Origin: Curtobacterium sp. 'Ferrero'
GTDB taxonomy: Bacteria; Actinomycetota; Actinomycetes; Actinomycetales; Microbacteriaceae
Direction of reading: 5' to 3'
Length of the DNA stretch: 64,000 nucleotides
Assembly (NCBI RefSeq): GCF_002412165.1
Contig: NZ_NXIA01000004.1
Coordinates: 124,001 to 188,000, forward strand
The notes under the pieces were generated by a model that worked only from the letters and a program-made list of their open reading frames with translations, had not been told where the DNA came from and searched no databases. A program made the translations under genes and the position numbers. This document shows positions 24,801 to 31,533 of the stretch, piece by piece (position 1 is the first letter of the stretch; each line of letters opens with the position of its first letter).

Positions 24801-26147
24801 ATGCGGGTCGACGGGTCGGGTCCGGAGGTGGTCGTCGTCGGCGCCGGTGTGGCCGGCTTGACGGTCGCCCGACTGCTCCAGGACGCCGGGCGCCGGGTCG
24901 TCGTGCTCGAGGCCCGCGACCGGGTGGGCGGCCGGCTGCACACCGACCGGCAGGACGGTCGGGTCACCGACCTCGGTGCATCGTGGATCCACGGGGTCGA
25001 CGGGAGCGCGGTCGCCGCGGCGGCAGGTGCGTTCGGTCTGCCGACCGTCGAGTTCACCGTCGGCGGCTACCAGGTCGACAGCCGTCCGATCGCGTACCAC
25101 GCTCCCGACGGGCGCCGGATGTCCGACGCCGAGGCCGCACGCTTCGCCGCGGACGTGCACGCGGTCGACCGGACGCTCGTCGAGCTGGTCGCCGGGTCCG
25201 GCCCGTCGGACTCCTACCGCGACGTGGTCGCACGTGCCGTCGCCGCACAGGGGTGGGACGCCGACCGGGCGGATCGGGTCCGGGAGCACCTCGAGCACCG
25301 GAGCGAGGAGCAGTACGGGGTCGGCGCCGACGAGCTCGCCGCGCACGGCCTCGACGACGACACGATCGACGGGGACGAGGTGGTGTTCCCGCACGGGTAC
25401 GGCGAGCTGCCGGCCCGTCTCGCCGAGGGGCTCGACGTCCGGCTCGGGCACGCCGTCACCGCGGTGTCACGCGGAGCGGGCGGGGTCGTGGTCACGGTCG
25501 ACGACGACGTCCGTGCTGCTCCGTTCGCCGCGGCCGCAGCCGTCGTGACCGTGCCGGTCGGGGTGCTGCAGGCCGGTGCGATCGCGTTCGACCCGCCGCT
25601 GCCCGAGCGGCACCGGCGAGCGCTGGGCGGCTTGCGGATGAACGCGTTCGAGAAGGTCGTGCTGCGGTTCCCGGAGCGGTTCTGGGACGACGACGTGTAC
25701 GCGGTCCGGCAGCTCGGACCCGAGGGGCGGTGGTGGCACTCCTGGTACGACCTCACCCGGATCGACGGTGAGCCGACACTGCTGACGTTCGCGGCGGGCC
25801 CGGCGGCGCGGGCGGTCCGCGGGTGGCCGGTCGAGCGCGTCCGGGACTCGGTACTCGGCCAGTTGCGACGGCTGTACGGCGACCGGGTCGGCGATCCGAC
25901 GTCGGTGCTCGTGACGGCGTGGCAGGACGACCCGTGGGCCCGGGGTTCGTACGCGCACATGCTGCCCGGATCGACGACGGCGGACCACGACGACCTGGCG
26001 GAGCCGATCGACGGCGTGCTGCACCTGGCGGGTGAGGCGACGTGGACGGACGACCCGGCGACCGTGGCTGCGGCGCTGTACTCGGGGCACCGCGCGGCGG
26101 AGCGGGTGCTCGGCCGCGCGGTGCCGATCGAGCGGCTCTGGGCCTGA
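24801..26147 (+). CDS. Flavin amine oxidase (polyamine/monoamine oxidase type)
   Basis: A 448-residue FAD enzyme. The dinucleotide-binding motif VVGAGVAGLTVARLL is at about 11-25, followed by LEARDRVGGRLHT, the second FAD-contact motif, and DLGASWIHG. The C-terminal FAD motif is HLAGEATWTDDPATVAAALYSG. No signal peptide is present, so it acts in the cytoplasm. The family oxidises amines to aldehyde, ammonia and peroxide. With the divergent APC permease it probably forms an amine uptake and catabolism unit. ATG 24801 has a GAGAGGAG ribosome binding site. Confidence 0.87.
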   Translation: MRVDGSGPEVVVVGAGVAGLTVARLLQDAGRRVVVLEARDRVGGRLHTDRQDGRVTDLGASWIHGVDGSAVAAAAGAFGLPTVEFTVGGYQVDSRPIAYHAPDGRRMSDAEAARFAADVHAVDRTLVELVAGSGPSDSYRDVVARAVAAQGWDADRADRVREHLEHRSEEQYGVGADELAAHGLDDDTIDGDEVVFPHGYGELPARLAEGLDVRLGHAVTAVSRGAGGVVVTVDDDVRAAPFAAAAAVVTVPVGVLQAGAIAFDPPLPERHRRALGGLRMNAFEKVVLRFPERFWDDDVYAVRQLGPEGRWWHSWYDLTRIDGEPTLLTFAAGPAARAVRGWPVERVRDSVLGQLRRLYGDRVGDPTSVLVTAWQDDPWARGSYAHMLPGSTTADHDDLAEPIDGVLHLAGEATWTDDPATVAAALYSGHRAAERVLGRAVPIERLWA

Positions 26148-26172
26148 CGGCGGCGCGTCGCGGTGGGGACGG

Positions 26173-27540
26173 CTACCGGACCGACTTGATGGGGAGGATG
26201 ACGAGGGCCCCGAGCAGGACCGCGACGCCCGCACCCCAGAGCATCAGCGTGTAGTTCTGTCCGCCGCCGATGCCGAGGAGGAACAGGCCGACGGCCGGAG
26301 CGAGTGACTGCGGCAGGGCGTTCGCGATGTTGATCACGCCGAGGTCCTTGCCGGGACGCTCCGGGTCGGGCAGGACGTCCACGACGAGCGCGGTGTCGAT
26401 GGCCGCGTAGATGCCGTAGGCGAAGCCCATCACGATCTCGGCGAAGTAGAACCCGCCGACGCTGTCGACGTGCGCCAGGATGACGAGACCGACCGCGGTG
26501 AGCGCGGTCGAGCTCCACACGAAGACCTTGCGGCGGCCGATCCGGTCGGACACCCAACCGGACACGGCGGCACTGACGAGGAGGGCGACCGTGTAGAGGA
26601 GCACACCGAACGCGACGGCACCGACGGCCTCCTTCTGCGGGAGCCCGATGCGGTCCTCCATGTACAGCAGGCGGTAGGTCGTGAACATGAACGTGCCGAA
26701 GGTGATGAGGAAGCGCCCCCACCAGGCCAGTCCGAAGTCGCGGTGCCGGACCGGGTTCGTCCAGAACGAGCTGATCAGGTTGATCCAGCTGAACGGCTTG
26801 ATCGGCGTGGTCGGCAGGTCGTCGCGGGCGATGACGGCGTAGACGACGATCGCGACGATCGCGATGACGCCCGGTGCGACGAACAGGACCGGCAGGTTGC
26901 CGACGAGGTACACGGCCAGGTACAGCCCGGCAAGGATCGCGATGTTCTGGGCCAGGGCGATGACGCTCGACGCCTTGCCGCGCTGGAACTCGGGCACGTT
27001 GTCGGCGAAGCTCGCGGTCAGGGTGGCGAGCACGGCGTTCGCGGAGACCTGCGCGAGCACCCAGGCGATGGTGAGCTGCAGCACGTCCGGCGAGGCCGCC
27101 AGCCAGGCGAGCGCGCCGACGAAGACGACCACGCCGCCGATCATCCACGGGCGGCGGCGGCCCCAGCGGGTCCGCGTGCGGTCCGAGATCGCGCCGAACA
27201 GCGGGTTGGCGAGCAACGCCCCGAAGGCACCGAACGGCAGGACCGAGCCGACGACCGTCTCGGGGCTGCTCGGGTTGAGCGCGGTGGCCTTGATCGACAT
27301 GCTCACGAAGACCGGGGTGAGCAGGGCGACGAACAGGCCGAACTGGGCGAAGCTCAGGCCCCAGAGGTAACCGCGGCCGACACGGACGCTGCTGACCGCC
27401 TGGGTGATGCCCTCGACCGAGAACGCCCGGGATGCCGCGGCGGGATCGGTGCTCGTCGCTCCCGCGGCCGCGGTCACCGGCGGGGTCGCGGTGCCGGCGA
27501 GACCGGACTTGGGTTCTTCCTTCGACGTCGGTGTCGACAT
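26173..27540 (-). CDS. MFS sugar transporter, GPH/SLC45-like
   Basis: A 455-residue transporter with twelve helices after an unusually long (about 55-residue) Ala/Thr-rich cytoplasmic N-terminus. SDRTRTRWGRRRPWMIGGVV between helices 2 and 3 is the GPH/SLC45-type loop motif, and SDRIGRRKVFVWSS is the MFS motif A in the second half. Relatives take up disaccharides such as maltose, sucrose or melibiose with protons or sodium. ATG 27540 has GAGGAGGAG immediately upstream. Confidence 0.85.
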   Translation of the reverse strand: MSTPTSKEEPKSGLAGTATPPVTAAAGATSTDPAAASRAFSVEGITQAVSSVRVGRGYLWGLSFAQFGLFVALLTPVFVSMSIKATALNPSSPETVVGSVLPFGAFGALLANPLFGAISDRTRTRWGRRRPWMIGGVVVFVGALAWLAASPDVLQLTIAWVLAQVSANAVLATLTASFADNVPEFQRGKASSVIALAQNIAILAGLYLAVYLVGNLPVLFVAPGVIAIVAIVVYAVIARDDLPTTPIKPFSWINLISSFWTNPVRHRDFGLAWWGRFLITFGTFMFTTYRLLYMEDRIGLPQKEAVGAVAFGVLLYTVALLVSAAVSGWVSDRIGRRKVFVWSSTALTAVGLVILAHVDSVGGFYFAEIVMGFAYGIYAAIDTALVVDVLPDPERPGKDLGVINIANALPQSLAPAVGLFLLGIGGGQNYTLMLWGAGVAVLLGALVILPIKSVR

Positions 27541-27578
27541 GACTCCTCCTCGAGCCACAGGGGCGGGGTCGCCCTTCC

Positions 27579-27603
27579 GAATGCCTAATCAGGCTAGGCA
27601 TTC
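27579..27603. promoter_or_regulatory. Inverted repeat operator upstream of the MFS gene
   Basis: GAATGCCTA-N7-TAGGCATTC, a perfect 9-bp inverted repeat 39 bp before the MFS start. TGCCTA/TAGGCA are the same half-sites as in the TetR operator at 44176-44206. The binding protein may be a TetR-family repressor. Confidence 0.6.
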
Positions 27604-27651
27604 GCGACGCTAGCACGCAAAACCAAGAAGAGGAAGGTTTTCATGAGCAGA

Positions 27652-27686
27652 CGGCTGTGCGGTGCTCGGGAACCGCCGAACAGCCG
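27652..27686. terminator. Hairpin after arr
   Basis: CGGCTGT at 27652-27658 pairs with ACAGCCG at 27680-27686, with an inner ggcggt/accgcc type pairing, directly after the arr stop on the minus strand. An AT-rich AAAACC-N11-GGTTTT inverted repeat follows downstream at about 27619-27641. Confidence 0.55.
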
Positions 27687-27687
27687 G

Positions 27688-28113
27688 TCAGTTGATGATC
27701 TCGGCGTCGCTGTCCCGCATCGCCACCAGACGCTCGCGCCACGTCTGCAGCGCCTCCCGGGTCAGACGGGTCCAGTCGTGCACCTCCCGCACGACACGGA
27801 GCGGCTCGGTGCTCCGGTACGACCGGGTGGGGTTGCCCGGGAAGCGCTTGTCGGTGACGTTCGGGTCGTCCTCCCACGGCCCCGTCGGCTCGACCTCGTA
27901 CACGTGCGGCTCCCCCACCCCGCCGGCGAGCTCGACCGCGAGCTCCGCCGCGAGTCCCGCGCCGTCGGGCAGCGCCGTGAAGTACACGTGCCGCATGACG
28001 ACCTCGGGCCGGTAGTTCGAGGGTCGTCCGGCACCGAGGCTCTCGCCGGGCGCCAGCACCGCCCGGGTGCCGTGGAAGAACGGGCCGGTCTCGCCGGGGT
28101 TCGCGGTCGTCAC
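27688..28113 (-). CDS. arr: Rifampin ADP-ribosyltransferase Arr
   Basis: A 141-residue enzyme of the usual Arr length (about 140-150). It has GPFFHGTRAVL near the N-terminus, RHVYFTALPDGA, and the signature VYEVEPTGPWEDDPNVTDKRFPGNPTRSYRS, matching mycobacterial and integron Arr proteins. Arr transfers ADP-ribose from NAD to a rifamycin hydroxyl and inactivates the drug. GTG 28113 has a GAGGAG ribosome binding site. There are no mobile-element signs around it, so it is probably an intrinsic chromosomal gene, as is usual in actinobacteria. Confidence 0.93.
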   Translation of the reverse strand: MTTANPGETGPFFHGTRAVLAPGESLGAGRPSNYRPEVVMRHVYFTALPDGAGLAAELAVELAGGVGEPHVYEVEPTGPWEDDPNVTDKRFPGNPTRSYRSTEPLRVVREVHDWTRLTREALQTWRERLVAMRDSDAEIIN

Positions 28114-28144
28114 GATGCTCCTCGTTCGTCTCGCGGCGGTTCCG

Positions 28145-28363
28145 TCAGGACCGGGGCCGGAACACCGCGATCGGCGGACCGTCGTCACCGGGGTCGTGGG
28201 TCTCGCCGGTCGCGGCCCACGTGCGACCGTCGTGCTCGAGCGTCTCCGGCAGCTCGCCGCGCACGAGGATCCGGACGGCCGGCTCGTCGCCGTCGACCAG
28301 GTCGACACCGTGTGCGTCGGGCTCGGGGTCGGGCGACGGGTTGTCCCTCACGAAGGTGCTCAT
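28145..28363 (-). CDS. Small acidic protein, unknown function
   Basis: A 72-residue soluble, acidic protein (SPDPEPDAHGVDLVDGDEPAVRILVRGELPETLEHDGRTWAATGETHDPGDDGPPIAVFRPRS). The pattern VDLVDGDEPAVRILVRGELPETLEHDGRTW suggests a compact beta-rich fold. I recognise no family. It lies upstream of and in the same direction as arr. ATG 28363 has a weak GGCAG upstream. Confidence 0.6.
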   Translation of the reverse strand: MSTFVRDNPSPDPEPDAHGVDLVDGDEPAVRILVRGELPETLEHDGRTWAATGETHDPGDDGPPIAVFRPRS

Positions 28364-28412
28364 GCTGCCAGCAAACCCGGTCCGCCCGAGAACTCCCGCG
28401 GTCGAGCCCCGG

Positions 28413-28979
28413 TCAGGCGCCGACCAGGGCGGCGACGGCGTCGACCACCGCCTGGCGTCGGCGCGGGGCCGCGACCGCCTCGACGAGTGCGGCGGACTCG
28501 GGCGAGGCCTCGCTCCAGAACGCGGCGAGGTGCTCGACCAGGCCGAGGAGGACGGCCGGCCGGTAGGTCCGCGGCAGCGCCCCGGCACGCTGGGCCTGCT
28601 CGATCGCGGCCACCGCGTCGCGCCGGACGGCGACCACGGCGTCGAGCGGCGCACCCTCGAGACGGTGCCAGGTGGCCAGGCGGGGGACCCACGGCCGGCG
28701 CACGTACTCGTCGTGCAGCCGACCGGCGTACCCGGCAAGGTCGTCCACGTCGAGCGGGACGCGCGCCGCGATGTCGGTCACGGTCTGCACCCAGAGCGCC
28801 TCGAACAGGCCGTCCTTGCCGCCGAAGTAGTGGAACACCTGCGCCTTGTTGCTGCCGGCCGCCGCGGCGATCCGCTCGACCTTGGCCCCGGCCGAGCCGT
28901 ACTCCGTGAACTCGTCGCGGGCGGCGTCGAGCAGGCGGGACCGGACGGCGTCCGCCGGCGGCGGGGTGAAGCGTGGCAT
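28413..28979 (-). CDS. TetR-family regulator, divergent from pxpABC
   Basis: A 188-residue TetR-family protein with an N-terminal helix-turn-helix (residues 13-55; AKVERIAAAAGSNKAQVFHYFGGKDGLF) and a helical C-terminal ligand domain. The final gene of a leftward group whose other members (small protein, arr) lie downstream, so it may also be cotranscribed with them. TAGCGT lies 6 nt before the ATG with no ribosome binding site, pointing to a leaderless mRNA. It is divergent from the oxoprolinase operon, which it may control. Confidence 0.85.
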   Translation of the reverse strand: MPRFTPPPADAVRSRLLDAARDEFTEYGSAGAKVERIAAAAGSNKAQVFHYFGGKDGLFEALWVQTVTDIAARVPLDVDDLAGYAGRLHDEYVRRPWVPRLATWHRLEGAPLDAVVAVRRDAVAAIEQAQRAGALPRTYRPAVLLGLVEHLAAFWSEASPESAALVEAVAAPRRRQAVVDAVAALVGA

Positions 28980-29022
28980 GGCTCCACGCTACCGGGGGCA
29001 CGGGGATGGGTAGGTTGGGCTC
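28980..29022. promoter_or_regulatory. Overlapping divergent promoters of tetR and pxpA
   Basis: Only 43 bp separate the two start codons. The -10 candidates are TAGCGT on the minus strand (28986-28991) and TAGGTT on the plus strand (29011-29016). Each -35 region would overlap the opposite -10, so the promoters probably exclude each other. Confidence 0.65.
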
Positions 29023-29811
29023 GTGACGACCGTCGACCTGAACAGCGACCTCGGCGAGGGCTTCGGGGCCTGGTCGATGGGCGACGACCAGGCCGTGCTC
29101 GACGTCGTCTCGAGCGCCAACATCGCGTGCGGTGCCCATGCCGGCGACCCGGTCACCATGCTCGCCACCGCCCGGTCCGCGGCGGCACGAGGGGTCGCGG
29201 TCGGCGCACACGTGGCCTACCGTGACCTCCTCGGGTTCGGACGCCGGCCCGTGCACGTCACCGCGGACGAGCTCCACGCCGACGTCGTGCACCAGCTCGG
29301 CGCGATGGCCGCCGCAGCACGCGCCGCCGGCACTGCCGTGACCTACGTCAAGCCGCACGGCGCGCTCTACAACACCGCCTGCGCCGAGCCGGTGCAGGCG
29401 GAGGCCGTCGTGCGTGCGGTGGTGGACGTCGACCCCACGCTCGCGGTCCTCGCCCTGCCCGGGTCCGAGCTCCTCCTCGCGGCCGAGCGCCACGGGCTGC
29501 GTCCCGTCCGCGAGGCGTTCGCCGACCGCGCCTACGGACCGGACGGCTCGCTCGTGCCCCGCGGACGACCGGGGGCCGTGCTGCACGACCCGGACGAGGT
29601 CGCGGCACGGGTGCTCCGGATCGTCACCGAGGGCATCGCGGTCGCGATCGACGGGACCGAGATCGCCGTGGCGACCGACTCGGTCTGCGTGCACGGCGAC
29701 TCCCCGGGGGCCGTCGCGATGGCCCGGGCGGTGCACGCCGTCCTGACCGAGCACGGCGTGACCGTCGCCCCCTTCGCCCCTCCCATCCGGACAGCCCCGC
29801 CGACCCCGTGA
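29023..29811 (+). CDS. pxpA: 5-oxoprolinase subunit A (LamB/YcsF family)
   Basis: A 262-residue protein of full family length. It opens with TVDLNSDLGEGFG and contains SANIACGAHAGDP, VGAHVAYRDLLGFGRR, YVKPHGALYN and AFADRAYGPDGSLVPRGRPGAVLHDP, all hallmarks of PxpA. PxpABC hydrolyses 5-oxoproline to glutamate with ATP, recycling a spontaneous damage product of glutamine. GTG 29023 sits 6 nt after TAGGTT, with no ribosome binding site. Its stop overlaps pxpB. Confidence 0.95.
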   Translation: MTTVDLNSDLGEGFGAWSMGDDQAVLDVVSSANIACGAHAGDPVTMLATARSAAARGVAVGAHVAYRDLLGFGRRPVHVTADELHADVVHQLGAMAAAARAAGTAVTYVKPHGALYNTACAEPVQAEAVVRAVVDVDPTLAVLALPGSELLLAAERHGLRPVREAFADRAYGPDGSLVPRGRPGAVLHDPDEVAARVLRIVTEGIAVAIDGTEIAVATDSVCVHGDSPGAVAMARAVHAVLTEHGVTVAPFAPPIRTAPPTP

Positions 29812-29848
29812 GCACCGACCCCGTGAGCACCGGCCCCGTGAGCAGCAG
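29804..29848 (+). repeat. Three 15-bp tandem repeats across the pxpB start
   Basis: Unit ccccgtgagcaccga occurs at 29804-29818, 29819-29833 and, with changes, 29834-29848. Each contains an in-frame GTG. The unit length keeps the reading frame, so copy number changes would only add or remove five residues. Confidence 0.85.
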
Positions 29849-30512
29849 CCCCAACGGGACCGACTCCGGACGCCCGCAGCACACCCGGTCGCTCGACGTC
29901 CGTCCGGCCGGCCGCTCCGCCGTGCTGGTGACCCTGCCCACGCTCGACGACGTCCTCGCCCTCCGCGCCGGACTCGCCGCGGCCGAGCTGCCGGGCGTCA
30001 CCGAACTCGTGACCGGCGCCCGCACGGTCCTGGTCCGCTACGACCCGGACCGCACCGGTCCCGCGGAACTCGGCACGCGCCTCCAGGCCGTCGAGCCGCT
30101 CCCGCCGACCCGCGCGGCCGCCGGCGAGCCCGTGACCATCCCCGTCGTCTACGACGGCCCGGACCTCGACGCCGTCGCCGCGCACGCCGGCCTCTCCCGC
30201 CGTGGCCTCGTCGCCTGGCACACCGGCCAGCTGTGGACGAGCGCCTTCTGCGGGTTCGCGCCCGGCTTCAGTTACTGCACCGGCGACGCCGGAGCGCTCG
30301 ACGTCCCGCGACGCCCGACCTCGCGGACGACGGTCCCCGCGGGTTCCGTCGCCCTGGCCGACGCGTTCAGCGCCGTCTACCCGCGGAGTTCCCCGGGCGG
30401 GTGGCAGCTCATCGGCCGCACCGAGGCGGTCCTCTGGTCGCTCGACCGCGACCCGCCCGCGCTCCTGCCGGCCGGCACCCGCCTGCGGTACGTCGAGGTC
30501 GGCGCCCTGTGA
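29808..30512 (+). CDS. pxpB: 5-oxoprolinase subunit B
   Basis: A 234-residue protein of the allophanate-hydrolase subunit 1 family: GFAPGFSYCTG, SRTTVPAGSVALADAFSAVYPRSSPGGWQLIGRT. The first GTG (29808) overlaps the pxpA stop, but the region is a triplicated 15-bp repeat (29804-29848) with further in-frame GTGs at 29823 and 29838, so the N-terminus (STDPVSTGPVSSSP) is probably dispensable and the true start is uncertain within these three. Overlaps pxpC by 4 bases. Confidence 0.93.
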   Translation: MSTDPVSTGPVSSSPNGTDSGRPQHTRSLDVRPAGRSAVLVTLPTLDDVLALRAGLAAAELPGVTELVTGARTVLVRYDPDRTGPAELGTRLQAVEPLPPTRAAAGEPVTIPVVYDGPDLDAVAAHAGLSRRGLVAWHTGQLWTSAFCGFAPGFSYCTGDAGALDVPRRPTSRTTVPAGSVALADAFSAVYPRSSPGGWQLIGRTEAVLWSLDRDPPALLPAGTRLRYVEVGAL

Positions 30513-31387
30513 GCTCGGTGACCGTCGTGGCGGCCGACCTCGGCGTGAGCGTGCAGGACACGGGACGCCCGGGGTTCAGCGACCTCGGGCTCGGCGCGGC
30601 GGGCGCGGCGGACCGCGCATCGGCGGCGCTCGCGAACCGGCTCGTCGGCAACACGGTCCGGGCGGCGGTCCTCGAGGCGGTGCTCGGCTCGGTGGCGCTC
30701 CGTGCCGACGGGCACCTGCTCGTCGCCGTCACGGGGGCCGCCGCCCCGGTCGCGGTCGAGCGCGCGGACGGTCGCGTGCGGGGCGCGGCACCGTTCGCGG
30801 TGGTCGGACTCGAGCCGGGCGACGTGCTCCGGGTCGGTGTCCCGGCCACCGGTCTGCGGACCTACGTCGCGGTCCGCGGCGGAGTCGACGTCGCGCCCGT
30901 GCTCGGCAGCCGGTCCTGGGACTCGCTCGCCCGGCTCGGTCCCCCGCCGCTCCGTGTCGGCGACGTGGTGCCGGTCGGGCGGGACGCCGACGGCTGGCCG
31001 GTGGTCGACGCGGTCGCGCCGCCGGTGCCCGGGCCGGTCGTGCTCGACGTGCTCCCCGGCCCCCGGGACGACTGGTTCGCGCCGGACTGGCGGAGCACCC
31101 TGAGCGGCCAGGAGTGGACCGTCACGCAGGACGCGGACCGGATCGGTGTCCGCACGAGCGCGGGGCGGCCGCTCCGCCGTGCAGACGAACGCGTCGGGTC
31201 GGAGCTGGCGAGCGAGGGCGTCGAGACCGGGTCGCTGCAGGTCCCGCCGGACGGGTTCCCCGTGCTGTTCCTCGCCGACCACCCGGTCACCGGCGGTTAC
31301 CCCGTCGTCGGGGTCGTCACGCCGGCGGCCGTCGACCGAGCGGCGCAGCTCCGGCCGGGCGACCGTTTCCGGTTCCGCGTCGTGTGA
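30509..31387 (+). CDS. pxpC: 5-oxoprolinase subunit C
   Basis: A 292-residue protein of the allophanate-hydrolase subunit 2 family: VQDTGRPGFSDLGLGAAGAADRAS at the N-terminus, RTYVAVRGGVDVAPVLGSRS in the middle, and FPVLFLADHPVTGGYPVVGVVTP near the end, as expected for PxpC. It forms the catalytic complex with PxpB, with PxpA completing the reaction. GTG 30509 overlaps the pxpB stop by 4 bases. Its own stop lies in an 18-bp tandem repeat. Confidence 0.94.
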   Translation: MSSVTVVAADLGVSVQDTGRPGFSDLGLGAAGAADRASAALANRLVGNTVRAAVLEAVLGSVALRADGHLLVAVTGAAAPVAVERADGRVRGAAPFAVVGLEPGDVLRVGVPATGLRTYVAVRGGVDVAPVLGSRSWDSLARLGPPPLRVGDVVPVGRDADGWPVVDAVAPPVPGPVVLDVLPGPRDDWFAPDWRSTLSGQEWTVTQDADRIGVRTSAGRPLRRADERVGSELASEGVETGSLQVPPDGFPVLFLADHPVTGGYPVVGVVTPAAVDRAAQLRPGDRFRFRVV

Positions 31388-31446
31388 CGGCTGCGCGTCG
31401 TGTGACGGCTCCGCGTCCTGTGACGCCTCCCGTCCTGTTCCGCTCC
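31375..31446. repeat. 18-bp tandem repeats across the pxpC stop
   Basis: Unit ccgcgtcgtgtgacggct at 31375-31392 is repeated at 31393-31410, then more loosely at 31411-31428 and 31429-31446. The first contains the pxpC TGA, and the next two restate it in frame. It parallels the repeat at 8649-8702 but has a different sequence. Confidence 0.85.
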
Positions 31447-31533
31447 TGAACCTTCACTCCGCCTGAACGAACCCGCCGCCCCGGATCAGGGGTTCCCCGG
31501 CTCCTTCTTCGACGGGCGCAGCACATTGCCGTC

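Noticed and set aside
27613-27650. AT-richer stretch with an ATG after AGGAAGG, considered as a small gene
   Set aside because: The frame runs straight into the antisense of arr and has no coding character; the stretch looks like regulatory or terminator DNA.
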